Part shown: positions 33,459 to 41,366 of the stretch, in pieces
Layout: each line of letters begins with the position of its first letter
Position numbering within the stretch: the first letter of the stretch is position 1
Source of the DNA: Bdellovibrionaceae bacterium UBA2339
GTDB taxonomy: Bacteria > Bdellovibrionota > Bdellovibrionia > Bdellovibrionales > JAMPXM01
NCBI GenBank assembly: GCA_002344785.1
Contig: DDUL01000023.1
Coordinates: 1 to 62,235, forward strand
Direction: 5' to 3'
Length of the DNA: 62,235 nucleotides
Program-made: the position numbers and the translations under genes
Notes under the pieces: model-generated
Databases searched by the model: none
Seen by the model: only the letters and a program-made list of their open reading frames with translations
What the model was told of the DNA's origin: nothing

Positions 33459-33938
33459 ATGTTGGACATGGTTCAAAATGATCGGGGTTTCATGAGTGTG
33501 GTGTTGAAACTCAAGAAGCTGGAGCATTTTCGCGGAGAGCTTCCTCGTTATGAAACCGCAGGTGCTGCGGGCATGGATGTGCGGGCGCAACTGCGCGAGC
33601 CCATTCGTTTGAAGTCCTTGGAGCGAGCTTTGGTGCCCACGGGCCTAAGTGTTGAAGTGCCGCCGGGCTTTGAACTTCAGGTTCGACCCCGCAGTGGGTT
33701 GGCGGCGAAGCAAGGTCTGACGGTGCTGAATTCACCCGGAACCGTCGATGCGGACTACCGAGGTGAAGTGAAGGTGATTTTGGTGAATCTGAGTCATGAG
33801 ACGGTGGAGATCCAAGATCAGGATCGGATCGCTCAATGGGTGATTTGTCCTGTCGCACAGGCGGAACTTCGGGTTGTCGAGGTGTTGTCGGAAACAGGGC
33901 GCGGAGTTGGCGGATTTGGTTCGACGGGTAAAGCCTGA
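33459..33938 (+). CDS. dut: Deoxyuridine triphosphate nucleotidohydrolase (dUTPase)
   Basis: The enzyme splits dUTP to dUMP and pyrophosphate, keeping uracil out of DNA and feeding dTMP synthesis. Motifs in order: PRYETAGAAGMDVRA (I), PRSGLAAKQGL (II), NSPGTVDADYRGEVKVILVN (III), DRIAQWVICPV (IV), and RGVGGFGSTGKA at the end (V). 159 aa, a trimeric-type length. ATG 33459 follows aaggag. Placed just after the M16 gene with a short gap. Confidence 0.97.
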   Translation: MLDMVQNDRGFMSVVLKLKKLEHFRGELPRYETAGAAGMDVRAQLREPIRLKSLERALVPTGLSVEVPPGFELQVRPRSGLAAKQGLTVLNSPGTVDADYRGEVKVILVNLSHETVEIQDQDRIAQWVICPVAQAELRVVEVLSETGRGVGGFGSTGKA

Positions 33939-34019
33939 GGTCAACATTTTGAGGGCGTGGGCTTGATGCCAACGTCGATTCATGTGGTGATTTTGTCTGA
34001 GCTGCAACATGGAGGGAGC

Positions 34020-34604
34020 ATGCTAAGTCATTGTGGTCGATTTCTGACTCTTGCGAGTTCGTTGTTTCTCTTGGGCGCTGCCGAGGCGCGGGTGGGTTTT
34101 TCAGGCGGTGAGGTGTTCCAAGCCGTGGGTCTTGAGGGCGAGATCTCGCTCACTTGCCAAGAGCCTGGGACGGGCCGAATGGAGCACTCGCAGTTTCGAT
34201 GTTCGGGTGAGATTTTGGAGCCCGGTGAATTTTCATGGTTCGTTGGTCCGCGAGGTGTGGCGGGAGATGCCGTCGAGCTCGTCGCTCAGCACGAAGATGG
34301 TTCAAGTCGCACGAAGAATGAAAAATACGATGAAGCCGCAGGTCGCACCTCCAGTGCGGTGAACCTGTGGGTGTGGACGCTGTTGCAGCGACCGCTTCTC
34401 GAAGTTGGAAAAAATGCGGTGAGCTACAGGATCACTAAGTCTTCGCGCGAAACCGCGTCGGGGCAGTTTGAGGTTCGAGTGGAGCGCGCGCCGACGCGGA
34501 CTTGCCGATTCCGGCGGTCTTATTTTTCATCGAATGTGCAGGATTGCCAGACGGGTGGCGGCTGGTGCGGGCAGTACTTTGCGGATGAGTCCTACTGTCC
34601 CTAA
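34020..34604 (+). CDS. Exported protein of unknown function
   Basis: ATG 34020 follows ggaggga. A signal peptide (CGRFLTLASSLFLLGAAEA) leads to a mature protein of about 170 residues, beta-rich by pattern, with several Cys, including a C-terminal cluster (DCQTGGGWCGQYF). I see no known domain. The stop TAA is at the outer edge of the left inverted repeat of the neighbouring insertion sequence, so its last bases may have been set by the insertion. Confidence 0.75.
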   Translation: MLSHCGRFLTLASSLFLLGAAEARVGFSGGEVFQAVGLEGEISLTCQEPGTGRMEHSQFRCSGEILEPGEFSWFVGPRGVAGDAVELVAQHEDGSSRTKNEKYDEAAGRTSSAVNLWVWTLLQRPLLEVGKNAVSYRITKSSRETASGQFEVRVERAPTRTCRFRRSYFSSNVQDCQTGGGWCGQYFADESYCP

Positions 34605-34626
34605 ACTGGCCTCGGTCAGTGTTGCG
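34604..34626 (+). repeat. Left terminal inverted repeat of the IS
   Basis: 23 bp. The outer six bases (aactgg), the inner nine (agtgttgcg) and ctcg between them match the right end. Confidence 0.7.
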
Positions 34627-34739
34627 TTGAGCGGGTGAATTGGGACTTCTGAGTTGTCCGAAGTCCGCCTCGCTTTGGAGATGGCCGAGGCCTTTGGCAG
34701 GCGCTGAAGCGGTGTTCGTTTTTGCGTGTCGCTCCTGGC

Positions 34740-35618
34740 ATGAAGTACTTCGAAGGTCTCTGCCCCCGATGTCGATCGCCCGAGTCCCACTTTCGCCTGC
34801 ATGGTACGTATTATCGTAAGTGTGATGATACGAGATGGCGGCGCTTTCGCTGCATGAATTGTCAGCACACCTTTAGTCAGGCGACTGGGCATCCTTACTG
34901 CTGGTCTCGACGTCGGGACCTGCACGAGGTTTTGCCGTTTGAAGTGGGCTCGGCCAAGGCGCTTCGGCGTATCGGGCTTCAATATCGTGCGGCTCGTTCG
35001 ACGGTGCTGCGTGCGGTGGAGCGTGTCGCTCGGTATCTCGAGCCGATCTTGGCGCAGCAGCTCGCGAATAATATGGCATGTGGAGAGATCTACTTCGATG
35101 AGGTCGAGGACTTCATTCACACGCGCTGGAAGCCGGTATCGATTGCCATGGCGATTGCCGCCGATCGGTCGATCCTTGGGCTTAGGCTTGCCGAGATTCC
35201 GGTGCGAGGTCGGCATTCGGCGCGCGCGAGAGCGAAGTATGGCCGGCGACCGGATCAAAGGGCTTCGGCTCGGATGGAGCTTGCGAAGTATGTGCAGCCC
35301 GCACTGAAGGTTGATGTGACCATAAAGTCCGACAAGCATCCGGCTTACGCGAGTCTCTGGCGCAAGGTGATGCCTGAGGCCGATCATCAGCAGTTTAAGG
35401 GTCGTAGGGCCCGACGGGATGGCTACGATGAACTCAAAGTTGGCGGCTTTGATCCACTTTTTGTCTTCAATCACACAGCCGCAATGCTTCGAGACAATAT
35501 CAAGGTGCTGTCGCGAAAGAGTTGGTGCACGGCGAAGAGTCTCCGTGGGCTCGAGCGAGTCATGATCATTTATCAGTATTATCACAACAACTACTTGGTA
35601 CCGCCCCTACCCACGTGA
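34740..35618 (+). CDS. IS1-like DDE transposase
   Basis: 292 aa from ATG 34740; a TTG at 34722 would add six residues. A zinc ribbon is formed by Cys8, Cys11, Cys38 and Cys41 (LCPRC, FRCMNC), followed by a helix-turn-helix region. Candidate catalytic residues are Asp120 in EIYFDEVEDF, Asp198 in KSDKHPAYASLW and Glu272 in RGLERVMIIYQYYHNN. The end, with LRDNIKVLSRKSW, KS and a Tyr/His/Asn-rich helix, resembles IS1 InsB. It is one continuous frame with no programmed frameshift, as in the single-ORF IS1 relatives. No stop or frameshift is seen, so it may be active. Confidence 0.82.
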   Translation: MKYFEGLCPRCRSPESHFRLHGTYYRKCDDTRWRRFRCMNCQHTFSQATGHPYCWSRRRDLHEVLPFEVGSAKALRRIGLQYRAARSTVLRAVERVARYLEPILAQQLANNMACGEIYFDEVEDFIHTRWKPVSIAMAIAADRSILGLRLAEIPVRGRHSARARAKYGRRPDQRASARMELAKYVQPALKVDVTIKSDKHPAYASLWRKVMPEADHQQFKGRRARRDGYDELKVGGFDPLFVFNHTAAMLRDNIKVLSRKSWCTAKSLRGLERVMIIYQYYHNNYLVPPLPT

Positions 35619-35672
35619 GGCGGGGGTGAGGGCGATCGCTCTTGGCGGGGCGTGGTCAAGTGCCGGTTTGGG

Positions 35673-35695
35673 CGCAACACTCGTCGAGACCAGTT
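35673..35695 (-). repeat. Right terminal inverted repeat of the IS
   Basis: Reverse complement of the left repeat with four mismatches. It ends 2 bp before the stop codon of the minus-strand barrel gene. Confidence 0.7.
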
Positions 35696-35697
35696 AA

Positions 35698-36723
35698 TTA
35701 GAGCCGATGCGCGTAAAACAAACTCAGCGAAGTCAGCGTCGTCGACACTTCCGTCGCCGCCGTTTTGTAGATGCTGGCCTCGGCGGATAGGTGCATGCCG
35801 AAGACGTGGATCTCGCCGTTTGCGCCGATGCCGAGGTCAACATTCAGCAACGCGCCCGTCGACGACGAGGTGAAGTCTTGGGTGGAGTCGCTGAGCTTTC
35901 CGTTTTGTGCGGCGGGACCGAGTAGGCCCATGGCGGTCGCATAGCCCAGCTTTCCAAAAGTGACCGTGTGACCATAACCGCCGCCGATGCCGACGGAGCG
36001 AAACTGTCCTTCGTGCACTAGGGATTCGGGTTGAAAACGCGGGCGGATGGCCGACGGGATCAAGCCGAAGTTTTGCGTGGGATCGCGGAAGCTCGCTTCG
36101 GCGATCTTGCCAACGATCAGCCAGCTGCCGCCGCTTCGGGTTTGGCGCTCGGAGTGATCGAGAAACGCCGAGAGAGAAAAATCCGGATTGGCGACGAAAA
36201 TGGCCATGAGGCTCTTTGTTTCCATCTGCATGTCGGGATTCTTGATGTACTGACCGATGAGCGAGGAGTCGATTGCGCCGGTGTTGTCGACATAGAATCC
36301 GAGATTCTTTTGGTAGGCGAGGCTGAGCATGAAGCGTCGCCACGGAAATCGAAAGCGATAGTCCGTGATGCGTGAGACGCCTTTGAGGTCCGCGCTTTCT
36401 TTGGCTAGCTCACTCATGCCCGACACCGAGAAGCCACCGATGCCGGCATAGGAAATCGAGATGCCCGTTTTGGCTCGGTAGTTGGGTGTCCAGCGGACCT
36501 TGGCGGATTTGTCGATGGAGTTTGTGAACTCGAGACTCTGTCCAGGGATTTCGATGAAGGGCTTCAGCAGCAAGCGTCGCGATGGCTGATCAAAGCCGCC
36601 TTCACTGTACGCGGGCGTCGGGGTCAATGCGAACAGACTCATGAGGGCGGAGAGGCAAAACCAAATGCTTTGGTGCTGGGCGCGTGAAGATGAGGGCTTG
36701 GTCACACGCACTTCGGGGTTCAT
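35698..36723 (-). CDS. Exported barrel-type protein, DUF4421-like
   Basis: 341 aa. A signal peptide (FCLSALMSLFALTPTPAYS) follows a Ser/Arg-rich start. The mature part has alternating hydrophobic residues typical of an outer-membrane barrel and opens with LLLKPFIEIPGQSLEF and WTPNYRAKTGISISYAGIGG, which is how DUF4421 proteins look. The end is LSLFYAHRL. The ATG overlaps the stop of the upstream deaminase-like gene by 4 bp (ATGA), so the two are co-translated. Its own stop touches the right end of the insertion sequence. Function unknown. Confidence 0.78.
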   Translation of the reverse strand: MNPEVRVTKPSSSRAQHQSIWFCLSALMSLFALTPTPAYSEGGFDQPSRRLLLKPFIEIPGQSLEFTNSIDKSAKVRWTPNYRAKTGISISYAGIGGFSVSGMSELAKESADLKGVSRITDYRFRFPWRRFMLSLAYQKNLGFYVDNTGAIDSSLIGQYIKNPDMQMETKSLMAIFVANPDFSLSAFLDHSERQTRSGGSWLIVGKIAEASFRDPTQNFGLIPSAIRPRFQPESLVHEGQFRSVGIGGGYGHTVTFGKLGYATAMGLLGPAAQNGKLSDSTQDFTSSSTGALLNVDLGIGANGEIHVFGMHLSAEASIYKTAATEVSTTLTSLSLFYAHRL

Positions 36724-38372
36724 GCGAGCTCGCTGGATTTGCGCATCTGCCAGAGGAGATGCGAGATGTAGGGTCGGCGCGTTTCGCCGGTTGCGACCAT
36801 CAACAGCTTGGTGATTTTCAAATCATAGGGATCCGTCAGGAGAAGGATCAGCATCTCTTGGATGAAGTTGGTGTCGAGTGTGACGTAGTTGTCGGTACCA
36901 ATGCCAAGTTCGACGCCCTTTTTCTCCCACCAAGAAAACGGATGATCCTTGTGGTCCTCAAAGAGCGCGGAAAGTCGATTGTTGGATGTGGGGAGTGAGA
37001 CCAGCGAGACTTGCTTGTCGATCATTCGATTGAGGACATCATGCTGATAGAGTTCGACTTCGCGCGCGGTGTGAAACTTGGCCTTGGTGAACAAGCGAAT
37101 TTCGTCGGTGTTAAGGCGATCGCCGCGGATCAACTTTTCCCGCACCTCAATCGCGTAGTCTTGCCAGTCCATGTCCGACACTTCATTGAACTCGAGCGTG
37201 CCGGGGCGAATGGCCTCGCCACGAGCATTCCACTTAAGCACTCGCTGCATGAGAGAGTGGAAGTAGTAATTGGGGTTGATTCCCAGCGAAAGTCCGTGCT
37301 CGAGAGTGTCGATGCGCCAAATATTCATGGCGTTGTCGACGGCTTGGATCCCGCGACGCAAAGTCTTCCAAACTTCGCCGTGGTGGGAGCGGATCTTGAA
37401 GCCGCGATACTGAAGTTTTCGAAAGCCCAGCTTCATATCGATGAAATGGCTCTTGCGGAAGAGTTCCGACTCATTGCCAACCGTATCGACTTCGTTCATC
37501 ACGGCTTCAAGTTCGGGATGCGCGTCGATCAACGCGAGAATTTGATTCACCTGATGGAGGAAGTGTTCTTGCTTCGACTTGAATTTCGATGAGTCGTAGA
37601 AGCTGGCTTCCTTGCGAAACGATGGCGCGAGAGTGAAGTTCCAGCGCGGCTGTTCTTTTTTGAATCGCTGAAAGCCTTCAAACAGTCCCAGCACCACATC
37701 GTCTTCGGTGAGATTTTCTAGGCCAGGAACTTTTTCGCTCTCATCGGCTGTGGCTCGCGAGAGGGAGAATTTGAGGCGGACGAAGCCGACGTTGTATTGG
37801 TGGAAGAGTTCAGATGCGAGGTGGTAGGCGGCCTCCGCATGGGCCTCGCGATTGACGAGCAAAAGCTTAGGCAGCATGAGAATGGAGAGGTAGCGCGAGA
37901 AGCGCTCTTCGGGTTTGAGGCGAAGCAGTCGATCGACATCTTCTTGATCTTCGATGGGCAAGGCCTCGTCGCCATAAATTTCACGAATCTTCTTTTCATA
38001 GATCTCGCGATGCGGGCCTTCGAGCAGTTTCTTGAGACGCGGATAGATGAATCCCGACGAAAGCGCGCCGGTCAGGTGCGTGTGCTCGTCGCGGTAAGTT
38101 TTGGGGAAGCGTTTGAAGAAATCAAAGAGGGCTTCGGCGACCACGTGAGTGAGCAAAGTGTCGATGCCGATTTGATCCGACTGATAGGCGGTGACGAGAC
38201 CTCGAAACTCGTTGAGTGCGCGCGAGAGCTGCGGATCTTTGCGGATTCGCTCCGAGTTGACCATCAAAGAGAGGGTGTCGTCGAGAGTGATCCCGTTGGT
38301 TTCGGAGATCATTTCAATGAAGGATCGGGCGAGCTCATCGCGGACATAGTGGCGTGGCGAGGTCTTCGACAT
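36720..38372 (-). CDS. Adenosine-deaminase-superfamily metal-dependent hydrolase
   Basis: 550 aa, much longer than adenosine deaminase (about 330-360 aa). The amidohydrolase motifs are in order: HTH in DEHTHLTGAL (His97, His99), then SHHGEVWK (HxGE motif), DTLEHGLSLG (His motif), SLPTSNNRLS and LGIGTDNYV (the last Asp). The whole metal and catalytic set is therefore present, with an extra N-terminal helical part (about residues 1-85) and a long insertion between 100 and 330. No signal peptide. It may deaminate adenosine, AMP or another amine; specificity cannot be read. Co-translated with the DUF4421-like gene. Confidence 0.82.
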   Translation of the reverse strand: MSKTSPRHYVRDELARSFIEMISETNGITLDDTLSLMVNSERIRKDPQLSRALNEFRGLVTAYQSDQIGIDTLLTHVVAEALFDFFKRFPKTYRDEHTHLTGALSSGFIYPRLKKLLEGPHREIYEKKIREIYGDEALPIEDQEDVDRLLRLKPEERFSRYLSILMLPKLLLVNREAHAEAAYHLASELFHQYNVGFVRLKFSLSRATADESEKVPGLENLTEDDVVLGLFEGFQRFKKEQPRWNFTLAPSFRKEASFYDSSKFKSKQEHFLHQVNQILALIDAHPELEAVMNEVDTVGNESELFRKSHFIDMKLGFRKLQYRGFKIRSHHGEVWKTLRRGIQAVDNAMNIWRIDTLEHGLSLGINPNYYFHSLMQRVLKWNARGEAIRPGTLEFNEVSDMDWQDYAIEVREKLIRGDRLNTDEIRLFTKAKFHTAREVELYQHDVLNRMIDKQVSLVSLPTSNNRLSALFEDHKDHPFSWWEKKGVELGIGTDNYVTLDTNFIQEMLILLLTDPYDLKITKLLMVATGETRRPYISHLLWQMRKSSELA

Positions 38373-38406
38373 GCCCTATTTCACCGAGGATTTTTCGCGA
38401 GTTCAA

Positions 38407-38820
38407 TTACGGAATTTGGGGTTTCAGCAAACTCATGCCGATCAGGCTTTGCGACACCCGAGCTGAGCAGGCGCCGGGCGCGAGGAAGCCCTTGAGGTCC
38501 GAAACCGCGTCATAACGCGTGCAAATCGCGACAACACCCTCAACGCGTTCACGGATTTCGATTTGCGTGACGAGTGTTTCCGGCTCCGTGCTGGTCGCGG
38601 GCTTTCGCATCAGTAAAATCTGCGCGCGCCAGCGTCCCGCCTGGACTTCGGTCTGCGTGCTGGTGGGCTGGCCGGCGGGCTCGGGGGCGCGGAGTTCCAT
38701 GCGTAGGGGCAGAGGCTCGCCGATCTGGCGAGGAAGTTCGCAGGTGCCGGAATCCACGCCAAAAGCGCAAGTGCGAGTCCAAAATACGAGAATGGAATGG
38801 AGAACAAGTGTCGAGCTCAT
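38407..38820 (-). CDS. Small exported protein, unknown
   Basis: 137 aa. The start MSSTLVLHSILVFWTRTCAFG could be a signal peptide. The rest has a few Cys and Pro/Thr-rich stretches; there is no known domain. It follows the 272-aa gene on the same strand with 33 bp between them. Overlapping plus-strand frames are open too, but lack start signals. Confidence 0.5.
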   Translation of the reverse strand: MSSTLVLHSILVFWTRTCAFGVDSGTCELPRQIGEPLPLRMELRAPEPAGQPTSTQTEVQAGRWRAQILLMRKPATSTEPETLVTQIEIRERVEGVVAICTRYDAVSDLKGFLAPGACSARVSQSLIGMSLLKPQIP

Positions 38821-38853
38821 GCCCTAGGCCCTAATGTGGGCCCCGGGTCAATG

Positions 38854-39672
38854 TCACCACGAAAAGTCGAGATTCAAAGAGTTCTTCTGTTGGGCGGGAT
38901 TAACCTGCCACTCCAGGCGAGTGTTTTGAGAAATTTCGTTATTCAGTTTGAGCACGCCGCTGCCTTGGCCGACTTCGTAACTCAGTCGCGAGCCGCCGTG
39001 AAAGTCCAAGCAGACTTCATTGGCTTTGCTTAAACGAAACTGCTTGGGTTTGAACGTCGTTGAGCCTTGCGAGTTTCCGCCGCCGGGCTGCTGGGGCTTA
39101 AACAATTCCTCAAACAATGAGCTGGGATCGCCGGCTCCGCCTGCGTCTTTCTTTTTATCTTCGTCCTTGGTGTCCTGATAGGGATCTGGCTCGTCATCTT
39201 CGATTTCTTCCCAGCGAAAGAAGCGATTCACCTTGGCGACAAACTCTTGTTCGAGTGGGGCGACCATGGGGCGCGTGGCGGATTCAACGAATCGACCTCC
39301 AGCGTCCGTCATCGTGCCACCGCTCATTTCCGGAGCCTTCAGATTTGAGAACTCGCTTTGAGATGCGGCATCTTCAAAGTTTTGAGGCTTGTCAGGTGCA
39401 AAGCTTCGGATGTCGAAGCTTGAGCCTCGGTCGGCAACTTGCGAGAAGCGATGCGTGTATTCGGGATCCAACGAGGCGACGCGATAGTCGCGCTTTGGCT
39501 TTTCCGGCATGAGTTTCTGCGTGGGAATTGAAAAGTTCTGATAGCTCACAATGAGCAGAGCCGCAAAGCTCGCGATCATTGTGATCGGCCGCCAAAGTTG
39601 GCGAGCGCGATTCATTCCGCGATGCGATCCGTGGGGCTTTGATTTCTGTGTCGTCGAAGATGAAGTGTCCAT
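38854..39672 (-). CDS. Membrane-anchored protein of unknown function
   Basis: 272 aa. After a polar Ser/His/Lys/Arg-rich N-terminus, residues about 30-48 form one membrane segment (ITMIASFAALLIVSYQNF). The outside part is acidic with Asp/Glu-rich (IEDDEPDPYQDTKDEDKK) and Gly-rich linkers, and a C-terminal domain of about 65 residues that looks beta-rich (VCLDFHGGSRLSYEVG, LKLNNEISQNTRLEW). No known family recognised. Same strand as and just upstream of the 137-aa gene. Confidence 0.65.
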   Translation of the reverse strand: MDTSSSTTQKSKPHGSHRGMNRARQLWRPITMIASFAALLIVSYQNFSIPTQKLMPEKPKRDYRVASLDPEYTHRFSQVADRGSSFDIRSFAPDKPQNFEDAASQSEFSNLKAPEMSGGTMTDAGGRFVESATRPMVAPLEQEFVAKVNRFFRWEEIEDDEPDPYQDTKDEDKKKDAGGAGDPSSLFEELFKPQQPGGGNSQGSTTFKPKQFRLSKANEVCLDFHGGSRLSYEVGQGSGVLKLNNEISQNTRLEWQVNPAQQKNSLNLDFSW

Positions 39673-39843
39673 ATATCAATAGTTTAACTGGATCTTCACC
39701 TGACCGCGAGGACATCAATTCGGCTGTCTTAACATGAGTCGTTGCGACTGAGATTGGTCATAAAGTCGAACATGAGATCGATCTCGAAGTGTCGATCTCG
39801 AGTTCGTCCACGGTGTTGGCCGCAAACTCAATCAGAACCCAGC

Positions 39844-39870
39844 AAAAAGGGAAGGCGCCATCGCCTTCCC
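39844..39870 (-). terminator. Rho-independent terminator for the minus strand
   Basis: gggaaggcg / cgccttccc form a perfect 9-bp stem with a 4-nt loop. On the minus strand it is followed by five T's. It serves the exported-protein gene at 39911-40783. Confidence 0.88.
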
Positions 39871-39874
39871 TCGG

Positions 39875-39898
39875 TTGAGACTGTCTCAGCTTGAGACA
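39875..39898. promoter_or_regulatory. TTGAGAC and palindrome TGTCTCA-GCT-TGAGACA
   Basis: A perfect 7-bp palindrome with a 3-nt spacer (39882-39898), directly preceded by another TTGAGAC. It lies just downstream of the 39911 stop and about 200 bp before the start of the 39672 gene. Same motif as at 17602-17618. Confidence 0.5.
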
Positions 39899-39910
39899 AT
39901 GAAGTTGGCC

Positions 39911-40783
39911 TTACGGAGTCGAGCAGACGGGGTGGATCCCCGTGTGGGGAACCACGGTCTTTTGCTTAAAGTCGTAATGGTATTTCTGATCCCAGTCCGC
40001 ACACCAGATCGCCTTACTCATGTCGATGCCTGTGCCTTGCTGATCCGATGTCGCTGGCAAGTCGTCGATTTTAAAGAGGCAAGTGCGAAACTCAAGTGAC
40101 TGATTCGTGGCCGCCCAGCGTTCTCCAGGTTGCAAGCCAGCGCTGCCGATGAGTGTGGCTTTGAACACCGTTGAGTGCGGTGGTTGGCCGTGAAACCACC
40201 ACTTCGCGTTGTCGGCATCGAGATCGCGAGGATTGGTGTTCCAGCGATACAAGTCAAAGCGGCCGTAGCCTTCAAATGAAGTGATCACGGGATCCGCGTG
40301 TTCGGCATCGACAATCCAGTCTTGGTACTTGATGACATCATGCTGGCCGAAATTTTTGTGTACGTAAGTGAAGTAGTCCGTGCTCTGGAGAGTCTTGCGA
40401 TCAACCTCGCGCTCCCACATGCAGCCGCGCATGATTTGAACTAAACCAAACTTAGGAATGTCGGATGTCTTTTGTGTTTCGATCACAAAACGAAAGTCCG
40501 TCATGTAGCCGGCGTAGTCCGAATGTTCGTTAGGAAGAATGACTTTGTACTTAATCTCTTCGGTCCGCACGTTTTTGATGGCGCACAGATCTCGCGATTG
40601 GCAATCCGCGATCGCGGGCATGCGCTGAACTCGGCGGCTGAGTTCCTTGATACTGGCCTCAGCGGGTGAGCCGAAGCTGAGACTCAAGCCCATGCAAAGA
40701 CCCAAAAGAGCGACGCGGGGGAGCGCACGTCGTAGGGCATTCGTGTTTGGATCGATGCAAGAAAACAAAGTTCGTAGCTTCAC
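39911..40783 (-). CDS. Exported protein of unknown function
   Basis: 290 aa from GTG 40783, which has a perfect aaggag site; the frame continues upstream to 40876 without one. A signal peptide (ALPRVALLGLCMGLSLSFGSPAEA) follows a basic start. The mature part has several Cys (CQSRDLCAIKN, RTCLFKIDDL, IHPVCSTP at the end) and Trp/Asp-rich stretches (AKWWFHGQPPHSTVFK). It has no domain that I recognise. Ends at a terminator on the same strand. Confidence 0.75.
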   Translation of the reverse strand: MKLRTLFSCIDPNTNALRRALPRVALLGLCMGLSLSFGSPAEASIKELSRRVQRMPAIADCQSRDLCAIKNVRTEEIKYKVILPNEHSDYAGYMTDFRFVIETQKTSDIPKFGLVQIMRGCMWEREVDRKTLQSTDYFTYVHKNFGQHDVIKYQDWIVDAEHADPVITSFEGYGRFDLYRWNTNPRDLDADNAKWWFHGQPPHSTVFKATLIGSAGLQPGERWAATNQSLEFRTCLFKIDDLPATSDQQGTGIDMSKAIWCADWDQKYHYDFKQKTVVPHTGIHPVCSTP

Positions 40784-41366
40784 GGGCAACTCCTTTGTGA
40801 GTCGTCTGAATGGGCGGGCGACCATGTGAGGTATCGTAGCAGGGCATATGGCGCGCAACGCAACTTCAAATCGCAACTCGACCTCGAAGAAGCTCTGGGT
40901 CAGGCCATGATTGGCGGTCCATGAGTCGATGATTTTGTTCGTCTCGGTGATGAAGCCAGGTCGGAGATTGTTGCGCTTACAGGCTCGTCGAAACTTTCGT
41001 CAGCTGTTCCGACGCACAGATCACAGTTCGAATTCGACACGGAGTGGACCGCTGTTGGAAAACTTCAAGTGCAGGTTCCAATTTAAATAGCGCAGAATTG
41101 CGAAGCCTCAACTTCAATTGTGCGCGCCTAAGTCAGCGAAGTGTTTTGTTTTTCATGCGAATGCTGAGACGGTGAATCGGGGTGAGGAGCGATGTCGCCA
41201 AACCACCAGGCGCCAATGCATTCGACTTGATGCCACCTCAAAATCGAGAAGACTCTGGCTTTGAAGCTTTCGCCTTGTCAGGGCTGGATCAAGACTTGAA
41301 CGGATTCGGCTTCAAGCGCGATTTCTCAGGGAAAATTGCCGTAAATTTCAGTATAACAAGGGACTC
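40784..41366. other. Gap with no convincing gene
   Basis: 583 bp between divergent genes. Open frames are short and lack ribosome-binding sites or motifs. A TGAGACG half-site lies near 41164, and a TATAAC -10-like stretch lies 15 bp before ATG 41367, where a promoter for the next gene would be expected. Confidence 0.5.

Larger units (their letters stand above)
34604..35695 (+). mobile_element. IS1-like insertion sequence of about 1.09 kb
   Basis: An intact transposase gene lies between imperfect 23-bp inverted repeats (19 of 23 positions match). The repeats begin aactgg at the outer edge and end agtgttgcg at the inner edge; the right one is the reverse complement. With the boundary moved one base inward, flanking TAA is found on both sides, a possible 3-bp target duplication; no 8-10 bp duplication as in classic IS1 is seen. 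The element sits between the stop codons of two convergent genes. IS1 family members have 23-bp repeats and the transposase has an IS1-like C-terminus, but its exact family is uncertain. Confidence 0.7.
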
